Positions 27,480-35,572 of a DNA stretch of 37,031 nt are shown here, piece by piece. Position 1 is the first letter of the stretch, and each line of letters starts with the position of its first letter. This DNA comes from Opitutales bacterium. GTDB lineage: Bacteria; Verrucomicrobiota; Verrucomicrobiia; Opitutales; Opitutaceae. Position numbers and translations under genes: made by a program. The stretch lies in contig JABITN010000151.1 of assembly GCA_018700525.1 (NCBI GenBank), positions 1 to 37,031 of the forward strand. The letters run 5' to 3'. The notes below the pieces were generated by a model, which was not told the origin of the DNA, ran no database searches, and was given only the letters and a program-made list of their open reading frames with translations.

Positions 27480-29414
27480 CTAAGTGTTAGTCTTTTCAGG
27501 ATCAGACTCGCTGCTCGCTTCCGCTTCTTGAGAAACTTCTACGGTTTTTGCTGCCGATGACTCTTCAGCGACAATTGCCTCCGGTTCCTCGGTTTCAGCC
27601 TTTGGAGCTTCTGCCACTTCCGAATCAGGAGAGGCTTCAGGTGTAGATTCAACCGCTTCGGGGCTTTCAGTTGACGAAGACTCCGGTTTATCAACCGCTT
27701 CAGGTGCAGTCGCTTCCTTCGAAATAGCCTCTTCAAGCACTGGAGTTTCTGCAACTTCCGCAACCTCCGGAGTTTCTTGAACTTCCGAATTAGCAGGGCC
27801 GTCAGGCGTAGATTCAACCGCTTCAGGGTTTTCAGTTGACGAAGACTCCGGCGTATCAACCACTTCATGCGTAGTCGCTTCTTCAGCCGCAGTTGCTTCC
27901 TCCGGCACAGCCTCCTCAACCACTAGAGTTTTCTTGGCAGCCTTCACTGGGTTTGCTTTCGGCTTTGCTACAGCCTTAGGCTTTGGAGCATTCTCCAATA
28001 CCGGTTGAGCGAATAACGTGTCATCGCTAAAGTGGCTCACATATCCATCAGCGATCAACCAATGTAAATCTTGAAAGAGCTTTTTCTCATCGAAAGCGAC
28101 TTCCGATTCGTGTTTCTTTAGCCATGCCTCATATGCCGGAGGTAAGTCTTTTGCCTTGATGTTCTGATTGGCTTCAAGAAATCGAATAAGTCGATCCAAG
28201 CTATCAGACATTACCTGACCTTGAGTGCGGAAACGCCGTTTCGTCGAGCAAATGAGGGTCACACCTTTGGAGCCCTTTTTGTAAATACTGAACTTTTCGC
28301 GACGTAGACGACCGCGAATCGCATTGGCAGTCTCTAGTGGAAACCGACGTTGACGCTCCAACTCGCCAGACACGGCTCGGCTAGCTTCCGTATTCGCAAA
28401 CTTGTCGAGCGTAGAGCCCCCGACGCGAGCATAGCTGACTGCTTTGACGATCTTGTCGCGGTTCGAAGTGCGGAGAAAACCAATCGCATCCTTCAGCGAA
28501 TCGAAACTTTGAGCCTCTTCACCTTCCGCCGGTTTACTAGTGTATCGTTTTACCGTCTTCATCGATTCCAGCCACTCGTTAACCGCTTCCTCTTCGCGAT
28601 CCTGCACGATCGACGACTGAAATCGTTCGAAGGAAACGTTGCTGACCTTCAACTGATGATGACGATTCATGAACTCCTCGTACCGGTGATAGTTCGGTGG
28701 CCCGATCAGCTCTTTCGTGATTCCGCATCGATTGACGAACTGAAAATTACCCGAAGGCGCCTCGACTTCGACTTCTGCGACATCGAAGAGCTCATCCACA
28801 CCGTTGCTCACCGCGTGTTGAATCGCTTCCTCCTCGGTTTCAAACGGCATCCCATCCGGTAGGGATACGAAAACGCGTTCCGGCTTCTCGCCCTTCTCAG
28901 CCTTCCGAGTCACGCTGGCAATATAGCGATCTGATTTTTCCAAGAAAATTTTAGACACGTGGAAGAGCTCGTAAGTAATATGATTGGTTCGCAATGCCTT
29001 GATGATCGTCGAGAATCCTGCGTCATCCGGGTAAAAACCAATGTCGAAAATAGCGCTTTCGTACGGAGCCTCTCGGGCTCCATCCCTACGCGAATTCCCG
29101 CGTTGTTGACCACCCCCACGAGGACCACGCGAATCCTGAGATCCGGCTTCACCTTTAGGCTGACGATCCGAATACGGCTTTCGCTGCGGGCGACGATCCT
29201 TCGCATGAACCGCTCCTCCACCTTCTGTCGATGGGCGACGGTCCGGACGGCGAGGTCGCCTTGAGTCGCGCCCGCCCCCCTCTCGGGAACCTCCTTTCGG
29301 CTTCTTACCGGCATCCGTCCATTGGGTGCCGAAGTTGAAATTTTGAAGATCGGAGAGATTAAGCGGATTGTCTTCCGGCTGATCCTGCGGTTCCGTTGAA
29401 CTAGGTTCGCTCAT
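27480..29414 (-). CDS. Protein of unknown function with Arg/Gly-rich N-terminus and acidic repeat tail
   Basis: 644 residues with three compositional zones. Residues ~35-115 are a disordered Arg/Gly/Gln-rich region with RGG-type patches (SREGGGRDSRRPRRPDRR; RGPRGGGQQRGNSRRDG), common in RNA-binding proteins. Residues ~118-475 look folded: YESAIFDIGFYPDDAGFS, a NRCGITKELIGPPNYHRYEEF stretch, and a lysine-rich KGSKGVTLICSTKRRFR. Residues ~480-644 are Lys/Ala then Glu/Pro/Ser/Thr/Ala-rich and contain a tandem duplication. I do not recognise a named domain. Cytoplasmic RNA or ribonucleoprotein binding is an inference from composition. It is convergent with tsaE. The plus-strand open frame 28350-28862 is a shadow. 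Confidence 0.82.
   Translation of the reverse strand: MSEPSSTEPQDQPEDNPLNLSDLQNFNFGTQWTDAGKKPKGGSREGGGRDSRRPRRPDRRPSTEGGGAVHAKDRRPQRKPYSDRQPKGEAGSQDSRGPRGGGQQRGNSRRDGAREAPYESAIFDIGFYPDDAGFSTIIKALRTNHITYELFHVSKIFLEKSDRYIASVTRKAEKGEKPERVFVSLPDGMPFETEEEAIQHAVSNGVDELFDVAEVEVEAPSGNFQFVNRCGITKELIGPPNYHRYEEFMNRHHQLKVSNVSFERFQSSIVQDREEEAVNEWLESMKTVKRYTSKPAEGEEAQSFDSLKDAIGFLRTSNRDKIVKAVSYARVGGSTLDKFANTEASRAVSGELERQRRFPLETANAIRGRLRREKFSIYKKGSKGVTLICSTKRRFRTQGQVMSDSLDRLIRFLEANQNIKAKDLPPAYEAWLKKHESEVAFDEKKLFQDLHWLIADGYVSHFSDDTLFAQPVLENAPKPKAVAKPKANPVKAAKKTLVVEEAVPEEATAAEEATTHEVVDTPESSSTENPEAVESTPDGPANSEVQETPEVAEVAETPVLEEAISKEATAPEAVDKPESSSTESPEAVESTPEASPDSEVAEAPKAETEEPEAIVAEESSAAKTVEVSQEAEASSESDPEKTNT
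27616..27890 (-). repeat. Tandem intragenic repeat, 165-bp period
   Basis: About 110 bases beginning at 27616 recur with good identity at 27781. Both start ACTTCCGAAT and share GTAGATTCAACCGCTTC and TTTCAGTTGACGAAGACTCC. The period of 165 bases equals 55 codons, so the duplication stays in frame and gives two PESSSTExPEAVESTP units in the acidic tail. The copies differ mostly by substitutions and an in-frame indel after the core. Confidence 0.88.
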
Positions 29415-29617
29415 TGGGATGTTTAAAAAAGGAAGCCCTTGGACTCCCCGATGGTCGATAGTTTGAAATAAGAAAAAATATGGATTGATGCGTAGTTGTC
29501 AGAATTTTTATTAGCGATAGCTGCGAGAATCAATCCAATAGACGCAATTATGCAATTTGTTTATTTTGACGCTTTACATCGTGCTAATTCTGCCCTTTCT
29601 ATCCGCCTTCCTTAATC

Positions 29618-29702
29618 GCTCAGGTGGTGGAATTGGTAGACACGCACGCTTGAGGGGCGTGTGCCGAAAGGTGTAAGGGTTCGAGTCCCTTCCTGAGCAC
29701 CA
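29618..29702 (+). tRNA. tRNA-Leu (anticodon GAG)
   Basis: Cloverleaf of 85 bases with a perfect acceptor stem, GCTCAGG (29618-29624) with CCTGAGC (29692-29698), discriminator A and an encoded CCA (29700-29702). The anticodon stem CACGC/GCGTG encloses the loop TTGAGGG, anticodon GAG, which reads CUC/CUU leucine codons. The long variable arm expected of a class II tRNA is present. The T-loop GGTTCGAGTCC is canonical. Confidence 0.97.
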
Positions 29703-29710
29703 TTAAAAAT

Positions 29711-29737
29711 AGACCGCATTGCGTGGTCTTTTTTTTT
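29711..29737 (+). terminator. Intrinsic terminator of tRNA-Leu
   Basis: AGACCGC (29711-29717) pairs with GTGGTCT (29723-29729) through seven base pairs, one of them G-U, around a five-base loop, followed by a long T-run to 29737. It begins eight bases after the encoded CCA. Confidence 0.9.
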
Positions 29738-29771
29738 GCCGATAGCCAAGACTAACAGAAAAAGCGACACG

Positions 29772-29963
29772 CTATGATACTTTCTTCCTAGTCGAATATT
29801 CTGATGGCCTAACTCCGAATTCCTTTTCGAACATCCGACTACAATAGCTTTGGTCCAAAATACCGACCTTTTGCATAAATTCGGCTACCGAGCTTCTGAC
29901 GAGAGGATTCGGGGCCAAAGCCGTCGCTGCCTTATGTTTTCGATACGAAGGAGTGCGGCTCAT
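29772..29963 (-). pseudogene. Remnant of an AraC-family regulator (C-terminal helix-turn-helix only)
   Basis: A 63-codon frame whose second half matches the C-terminal AraC/XylS helix-turn-helix: SSVAEFMQKVGILDQSYCSRMF, then EKEFGVRPSEYSTRKK. Intact regulators have two such helix-turn-helix units plus a 150-200-residue sensing domain, all absent here. In the same frame an upstream TAG lies seven codons before the ATG at 29963, and I could not recover the missing part in the other frames. It is best read as a truncated, decayed regulator beside the tRNA gene. A tiny functional DNA-binding protein is possible but unlikely. Confidence 0.7.
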
Positions 29964-30426
29964 GGATGAACTACTTATCGCCTAAAAAGCGGACGAGTTC
30001 CGCCGCCTACCTATAAAGAGTGCTTGCAAAGGATTTCTCAACTCCTAACGAACGCGTATATACTATCGTTTGAGGATTAGATTTCTAGTCCCCAAATTCA
30101 ACACTGAAAACAATGAACTAGAGGAGCGGGCGAAGCCAGCTCTTGTGGCAAGGCAAGCATTGCCTCAAAAAGTAGGATAAACTCGCTAGAAAGCTTTAGC
30201 TTATTCCATTAACCATCGTTGAGCGGCCAAACCAAATTCATGCCGAAAACCTGTCAAAACAGGTCCGACAGTTCCCCAACCTCTTTCGCTTGAAATATGC
30301 GGTTGCCAAGACCCTGATCACCAGATTCTACTCCTCGCTAATTATCATACCGGCACACTCCATCGACCGATAATCTCCCCAATAGTGCTTACGGATACCT
30401 GCTTCGTTCTACGGAGCGATCAATGA
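29964..30426. other. 463-base stretch without a gene; several small hairpins
   Basis: No convincing coding frame on either strand. It holds an imperfect hairpin at 30124-30142 (GAGC-G-GGC / GCC-A-GCTC around GAA) and a perfect one at 30151-30165 (AGGCAA/TTGCCT). Another is ACCTGT-CAAA-ACAGGT at 30249-30264. The first two resemble dispersed extragenic palindromes. Reverse-strand translation around 30215-30300 gives a short protein-like run broken by stops, which I could not assign. The 3' end carries GGAG (30413-30416) before the GDPD start. Confidence 0.6.
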
Positions 30427-31269
30427 ATGCTGCGAAATGCTCATATGACCAAATTAACAAATTTTTCCACCACCCTCATTATCCTCATAGCCAGCTTCAC
30501 GACTTACGCCGTCGAACCCATAATCGTCGCCCACCGTGGAGCATCCAAGAATGCTCCTGAAAACACAATACCGGCATTCACTCTAGCATGGGAGCAAGGC
30601 GCCGATGCGATCGAGGGCGACTTTCACCTAACTCAAGATGGGGAAATCGTATGTATCCACGATAATAGCACACTAAAAGTGTCAAAAAGAGACTTCATCG
30701 TTAAAGAGACGCTTTTGGAGGATCTGCGCAAACTGGATGTAGGACGATATAAAGGCAGGAAGTTCACGGGAACCTTAATTCCAACAATTGCAGAAGTATT
30801 CGCTACAATTCCAGATCAAAAACAAATCTATATTGAAATCAAGAGCGACGAATCGATCGTTCCCAAACTAGTCGAAGAAATAAAAAATTCGAGTCTCCAT
30901 ATCGAACAGGTAACAATTATTTCGTTCAACGGAAAAGCTATTCAAGCATTCAAAGCCGTCGCTCCACAGTATAGGGCCTTGTGGTTGTCGAGCTTCAAGA
31001 AAAAAGAATCCGGGGAACTGATTCCCTCAGTTGATTCAGTTTTAACAACCTTGAGACAGATTAAAGCTGATGGTTTCAGCTCCAATAAAGACCTCATTGA
31101 CGAATCGTTCATCAATACCCTCACTGCAAGGGGATACGAATATCACGTATGGACCGTAGATAAACCCAAAACAGCCAAGCGCTTTAAAAGCTGGGGAGCA
31201 AAATCTATCACCACGAACACCCCAGGTTACATAATAAAGAAGCTCGCCGCAGCAAAAAGACCGCATTAA
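30427..31269 (+). CDS. Exported glycerophosphodiester phosphodiesterase
   Basis: 280 residues with a signal-peptide-like N-terminus (hydrophobic ~residues 13-28). GDPD enzymes split glycerophosphodiesters into sn-glycerol-3-phosphate and an alcohol. The catalytic set is intact: H36-R37 in VAHRGASKNAPENT, E63 and D65 in IEGDFHLTQDGE, H78 in CIHDN. IYIEIKSDE supplies a further metal ligand and YHVWTVDKP closes the barrel. GGAG at 30413-30416 precedes this start; an ATG six codons in (30445) is the alternative. Its TAA stop shares the palindrome TTAA with the stop of the convergent DUF1223 pseudogene. Confidence 0.9.
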   Translation: MLRNAHMTKLTNFSTTLIILIASFTTYAVEPIIVAHRGASKNAPENTIPAFTLAWEQGADAIEGDFHLTQDGEIVCIHDNSTLKVSKRDFIVKETLLEDLRKLDVGRYKGRKFTGTLIPTIAEVFATIPDQKQIYIEIKSDESIVPKLVEEIKNSSLHIEQVTIISFNGKAIQAFKAVAPQYRALWLSSFKKKESGELIPSVDSVLTTLRQIKADGFSSNKDLIDESFINTLTARGYEYHVWTVDKPKTAKRFKSWGAKSITTNTPGYIIKKLAAAKRPH

Positions 31270-32002
31270 CGGCTTTTCAGCCATCCACCTGTTGCCTGAA
31301 GTAGCACAAGCGAGTTCTTTTCCATAACCCATGCAGCAATCTCGTAGCGGCTATTTTCGTAGGATTAGACCGAAGGAATGGCCCCTCCCATCCATCATCT
31401 CCAGCTGAAAATGTTCCTTGCCCCAGAACGACAAAGGATTGCTTAGGATCTCGATTTTGACTCTCCCCTTTCGTTACACGCACTGTCAGGTTTATTCACA
31501 AGACAGCCACCTGTAGAGCTTGTCTGTCACGAAATTCAGAAAACGAAGCTCTTAGTTTTCCATCCTCCACAACCACAGCGAGGTTTCCTACTTTAGACTC
31601 CTCTGCCAGTAGATCCGATAGCTCGAACCAACCTCGTCATTCTTTCCCATTTAAAACGAGACCAGGAGTGTACACCGATGCTACCTCACCCCTTTTTCGA
31701 TGCGCATACTGACGAATAGTATTTTCGAATAAAGCGAATGGATCCTTCCATTCAAGGCGATCCCATTAGTCGACATGAAACACGACCGGTACAACTTCGA
31801 CCCACAATCGCTCATCATTCTCAAAGCCGTTGATCCAATGTTCAGCAGGAGGACAACGGCTACAACCTTGAGAGCTGTACTTCTCCAGAAGACCCATTCG
31901 GTTTAACCCGCTTTCGAAACGCTGTTCCTCGCCATCCGCAACAACTCTGGAAATACCCGCAAAAAGCCAAATAGCGATTAAAAGACTCCACTTCCAAATC
32001 AT
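31266..32002 (-). pseudogene. DUF1223-family (thioredoxin-like) pseudogene
   Basis: Minus-strand relic of a secreted DUF1223 protein. From the ATG at 32002 it has a signal peptide (MIWKWSLLIAIWLFAG) and the family motif YSSQGCSRCPPAEHW. VPVVFHVD follows, where the family's next residue (Tyr) is a TAA (31766-31768). In the same frame WDRLEWKDPFALF, IRQYAHRK and VYTPGLVLNGKE continue to a TGA (31637-31639), where Trp is expected. A second TGA at 31496-31498 precedes INLTVRVTKGE. After KIAATR near 31341 a one-base shift restores IAAWVMEKNSLVLLQATGG, ending at TAA 31266-31268. Three nonsense changes and one frameshift make it dead, yet almost the full length survives, so decay is fairly recent. 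Confidence 0.87.
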
Positions 32003-32105
32003 CGGACCAAATAACGAGCCGTAAGCTCCAAAGCATGCAGAAAACTCCTTACTGCAACAATTCCTTGAATTCACGTTCGAGTTGCGATTTACCTGTCTTC
32101 CCGTA

Positions 32106-33488
32106 ATGGATACTCACTCGATCGTTCAGGAACTCATCGCGCTCCTCGGCCAGGAAAGCGTTCTCACAAAAAAGGAAGATCTCATTTGCTATTCCTTCGA
32201 TGGCACCGCCTCACTAAAATGCATGCCACTTGCGGTTGTGTTCCCAACAACCACTCAGGAAGTTTCCGTAACCATTCAACTCGCCTCGAAACACCAGGTC
32301 GGTATATCCACACGCGGTTCCGGAACCGGATTAAGCGGCGGGTCAGTACCCGCTGAAAATAGTATCGTTATCGCTACCGGTAGAATGAATCGGATTCTCG
32401 AATACGACCAAGAGAACCTGACTTTGCTCGTTGAACCCGGCCTTGTAACAAATCGCATTAGTGAGACGGTCGAAGCTGACGGCCTTTTCTACCCACCCGA
32501 CCCAAGCTCCATGAAAGTATCGACTATTGGCGGCAATGTTGCCAATAACTCGGGTGGATTACGCGGATTGAAATACGGGGTAACTCGTGATTACATAATG
32601 GGCTTAGAAGTCGTTCTGGCAAACGGCGAAATCGCATGGCTTGGCAGTAAATGCGTTAAAGACGTCGCAGGCTACTCGTTAAAAGACCTCTTCATCGGTA
32701 GCGAAGGCACTCTCGGCATCATAACGAAGGTCCTCTTGAAACTCATCCCAAAACCAGAAGCTCGCAAAACGTTGCTGGCCTTGTACGATTCAATGGATGA
32801 TGCTGCTGCAACCGTTTCGAAAATCATCTCTTCGAAGATTATTCCCTGCACGCTGGAATTCATCGACCAATACACGCTTCAATGCGTTGAAGACTTCGCT
32901 CAGATTGGTTTACCTACCGATTGCGGAGCCGTTCTCCTCATGGAAACCGATGGCTTTCCTGCTCAGGTCGAAAGCGAGACCGAACAGATGAAATCTATCG
33001 CACTCGAAATGCGGGCTCGAGAAGTCCGTATCGCCGCGACCAAAGAAGAAGGGGTTGCTTTAGCTACCGCCCGCCGATCTGCATTTGCCGCAGTAGCTCG
33101 TATCCGCCCAACCACTATTTTGGAAGACGTTACCGTACCGCGTGACAAACTAGTTGAGATGACGCAATTCGTTCGAGAAACCGCCGCACGACATAATGTA
33201 AGAATAGCCAACTACGGCCATTTCGGCGACGGCAATCTGCACCCAACCATCCTCGCAGATGAACGCGATGAAGAAGAAATGAAACGCGTTCACCATGCAA
33301 TGGACGACTTGATCACAAAAACGATTGAGTTAAAAGGTACTATAACCGGTGAGCACGGTATCGGACTCGCTAAAAAAAAGTACCTCAAGGAGCAGTTCCA
33401 AGATCATAGCTACGAATTGCTCAAACTCGTCAAACGCTCATTCGACCCCAACAACCTGCTCAACCCAGGCAAAATTTTCGATGCCTGA
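32106..33488 (+). CDS. glcD: FAD-linked glycolate/D-lactate oxidase subunit (GlcD-like)
   Basis: 460 residues from the ATG at 32106; the frame runs back to a TTG at 32082. It has a PCMH/VAO-type FAD-binding domain with VVFPTTTQEVSVTIQLA, STRGSGTGLSGGSVP and PPDPSSMKVSTIGGNVANNSGG, and KYGVTRDYIMGLEVVLANG. The FAD-oxidase C-terminal domain has YGHFGDGNLHPTI and GTITGEHGIGLAKKKYL. It oxidises a 2-hydroxyacid, most likely glycolate or D-lactate, passing electrons to the partner Fe-S subunit. The stop overlaps that partner's start by eight bases. GlcE is not present in the window. Confidence 0.92.
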   Translation: MDTHSIVQELIALLGQESVLTKKEDLICYSFDGTASLKCMPLAVVFPTTTQEVSVTIQLASKHQVGISTRGSGTGLSGGSVPAENSIVIATGRMNRILEYDQENLTLLVEPGLVTNRISETVEADGLFYPPDPSSMKVSTIGGNVANNSGGLRGLKYGVTRDYIMGLEVVLANGEIAWLGSKCVKDVAGYSLKDLFIGSEGTLGIITKVLLKLIPKPEARKTLLALYDSMDDAAATVSKIISSKIIPCTLEFIDQYTLQCVEDFAQIGLPTDCGAVLLMETDGFPAQVESETEQMKSIALEMRAREVRIAATKEEGVALATARRSAFAAVARIRPTTILEDVTVPRDKLVEMTQFVRETAARHNVRIANYGHFGDGNLHPTILADERDEEEMKRVHHAMDDLITKTIELKGTITGEHGIGLAKKKYLKEQFQDHSYELLKLVKRSFDPNNLLNPGKIFDA

Positions 33489-34779
33489 AGACGCACCATC
33501 CCTACGCCTTCAATCCCTTGATTACTCGGTCCTGCAACAGTGCATGCACTGTGGTATGTGCCTACCAACCTGCCCCACCTACGACACGACCGGAATAGAA
33601 ACGAACAGCCCTCGCGGCCGCATCTCGTTAATGCGAACAATCGCCGACGGCGAACTCGAGTTGAGCAAAACGTTTTCCGATGAGATGTACTACTGCCTCG
33701 GCTGCTTGGCGTGCACTTCCGCCTGCCCCGCCGGAGTCGACTACGCTCATATGTTCGAAGCTGCGCGTGCCGATATCGAAGATCACCAATTACTCGATAC
33801 ATCGGAACGGCGATTCTGGCGATCGTTGAGCGTAAAGTTCATTTTTATGCGTCCAAAATGGTTGCGATTTATCGGCAGCTCAATGCGCTTCTACCAACAA
33901 TCCGGCCTCCAAAATCTTCTAAGGAAAATCGGCTTCATGAAACTCCTGCCAAAAAACCTGCAGGAACTCGAGCCCATGACTCCCACAATTCAAGATGCAT
34001 TCACCGATGAAATCGTAGCCGAATTCGAATCCCCCGCATCGACTAAGCCCACCTACAAAGTTGGGATGCTCAGTGGCTGCGTTCAGGATATCGCTTTCAG
34101 CGACGTCAATCGAGACACAGTAGACGTCCTGCTTGCCAACAACTGCGAAGTTATAACTCCCCGCAACCAAGGTTGCTGCGGATCCCTCCATTCGCACAAC
34201 GGTGAAATTGAACTAGCCAAAGACCTCGCCCGCAAGGCCATTGACAGCTTCGACCTGGACAAGCTCGATGCAATCATATCGAATGCTGGCGGTTGCGGCA
34301 GCCATCTTCGCCACTACGGGCGTTTACTGTCCGACGATCCTCAATACGCAAAACGAGCTCACCAATGGGACTCCAAGGTCAAAGATATTCATGAATGGTT
34401 AATGAGTATCGATCTTCGAGAACTAGGTCCGTTGGCTACACCCGCCGAAATCACCTACCATCCATCATGCCATCTCTATCACGGGCAAAAAGTCATGAAG
34501 CAACCTTCCCAGTTACTTGCTAGCATTCCCAACGTAACGCTTAAAGTTCTAAAGGAGGCCGACTGGTGCTGCGGCAGCGCTGGTGTGTACAACATTACCC
34601 AGCCCGAACAAGCTAAGCTTCTCCAAGATCGTAAAGTTGACAACATCAAAGCAACCGGCTGCAAGATCGTCGCAACCTCGAATCCCGGTTGTCACTTGCA
34701 GATCCAAAACGGCCTCGGCTCGGACTACTGTGTCCGCCATCCCATTAGTATCCTAGCCGAAGCCTACCGGAATACCTAG
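33481..34779 (+). CDS. glcF: Iron-sulfur subunit of glycolate/lactate oxidase (GlcF-like)
   Basis: 432 residues from the ATG at 33481. The upstream in-frame extension lies inside glcD and is not family-like. Two 4Fe-4S ferredoxin motifs are complete: C21-x2-C24-x2-C27-x3-C31 (CMHCGMCLPTCP) and C72-x2-C75-x2-C78-x3-C82 (CLGCLACTSACP). Two CCG domains follow: GCVQDIAF...GCCGSLHSHNG and YHPSCHLYHGQ...DWCCGSAGVYN. CCG domains bind a non-cubane cluster in related proteins. It transfers electrons from the flavin subunit towards the quinone pool. The eight-base overlap with glcD implies coupled translation. Confidence 0.93.
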   Translation: MPEDAPSLRLQSLDYSVLQQCMHCGMCLPTCPTYDTTGIETNSPRGRISLMRTIADGELELSKTFSDEMYYCLGCLACTSACPAGVDYAHMFEAARADIEDHQLLDTSERRFWRSLSVKFIFMRPKWLRFIGSSMRFYQQSGLQNLLRKIGFMKLLPKNLQELEPMTPTIQDAFTDEIVAEFESPASTKPTYKVGMLSGCVQDIAFSDVNRDTVDVLLANNCEVITPRNQGCCGSLHSHNGEIELAKDLARKAIDSFDLDKLDAIISNAGGCGSHLRHYGRLLSDDPQYAKRAHQWDSKVKDIHEWLMSIDLRELGPLATPAEITYHPSCHLYHGQKVMKQPSQLLASIPNVTLKVLKEADWCCGSAGVYNITQPEQAKLLQDRKVDNIKATGCKIVATSNPGCHLQIQNGLGSDYCVRHPISILAEAYRNT

Positions 34780-34802
34780 AGCACCAAAAAACCAAATACC
34801 CC

Positions 34803-35570
34803 ATAAAATATTTATTCACTCTCGCTTTTTTTATCTATTTTTCCACTCACTTTCTACGCACTCAGGAGCGCCCCAATATACTAATCATCTTCACCAATGA
34901 ACAAGGCTACGGAGATGTAGGATGCTATGGTAACGAAAACCTCTATACGCCACGATTCGATCAGCTAGCAAAGGAGAGACCACGTTTCACTAATTTTTAC
35001 GCTCAACCGATATGCGACCCTTGACGCTCTGCCTTGCTAGCAGGAAGGTATCCTCCCCGGAGTGGTCGATTCGGCATGCCCTCATCAAAAGTTACGCTTG
35101 CTGAACTAATCGGAACCGTCGACTACCAAACCGCCTGCATCGGGAAATGGGACGTTTCGAATCGCAGACCTATCGTTGATCGTATGCCCAACGCAAAGGG
35201 GTTCGACTACTACTTTGGAGGCTTCGGGACCAACGATGAAGACAAAATCAAATTCCATGAAAACAATGAAGAAGCGGATGAAACCCTAGACATGCCTAGC
35301 CTAACTCGAATGTTTACAAACAAGGCAATTCACTATCTATAAGTACACCGCGATCCTTCTCGTCCATTTGTTCTCTACCTTGTTCGTACAATGATGCATG
35401 CCGTGGTGGATGTTTCGCCAAAATTCAAAGGCAAATCGAAATCAGGCCTCTTTGGCGACTCGGTAGAGGAATTCGATTACGAGACCGGACGACTTCTCGA
35501 CACACTCGACGCCCTTAGCCTTCGCGTAAATACGTTCGTCATATACACATCAGACGGTAACCCACATTAG
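34803..35570 (+). pseudogene. Truncated sulfatase pseudogene
   Basis: One continuous plus-strand frame reads a signal peptide (KYLFTLAFFIYFSTHFL), ERPNILIIFTNEQGYGDVG and YTPRFDQLAKERPRFTNFYAQPICDP. The stop TGA (35022-35024) then falls where the Ser of the C-x-P-S-R sulfatase signature should be. It continues RSALLAGRYPPRS, TACIGKWDV and KGFDYYFGGFGT. A TAA follows (35340-35342), then RPFVLYLVRT, DVSPKFKGKS and TFVIYTSDG, ending at TAG 35568-35570. The initiation codon position holds ATA (34803). The usual C-terminal ~150-200 residues are absent. The product would have been an arylsulfatase-like S1 enzyme of a different subgroup from the one at 146. Loss is certain. Confidence 0.88.
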
Positions 35571-35572
35571 GA

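Noticed and set aside
29567-29595. TTGACG...TAATTC as the tRNA-Leu promoter
   Set aside because: The spacer is only 13 bases, too short for a normal sigma-70 promoter.
30215-30300. Reverse-strand protein-like run in the empty stretch
   Set aside because: Too short, broken by stops, and no family could be named; left as unexplained sequence.
31496-31639. Alternative genetic code (TGA = Trp) suggested by TGA at an expected Trp in the DUF1223 relic
   Set aside because: Intact genes here end with TGA (PhoD-like, FMN reductase, CPBP, glcD), and the relic also has a TAA and a frameshift.
33349-33480. Longer N-terminus for the Fe-S subunit
   Set aside because: It lies inside glcD and is Ser/Thr-rich without family likeness; the ATG at 33481 fits the family start.
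35022-35024. TGA in the sulfatase signature as a selenocysteine codon or recoded stop
   Set aside because: The same frame also has a TAA, lacks a start codon and lacks the 3' half. Sulfatases use Cys/Ser-derived formylglycine, with the Cys retained just upstream. Decay explains everything.
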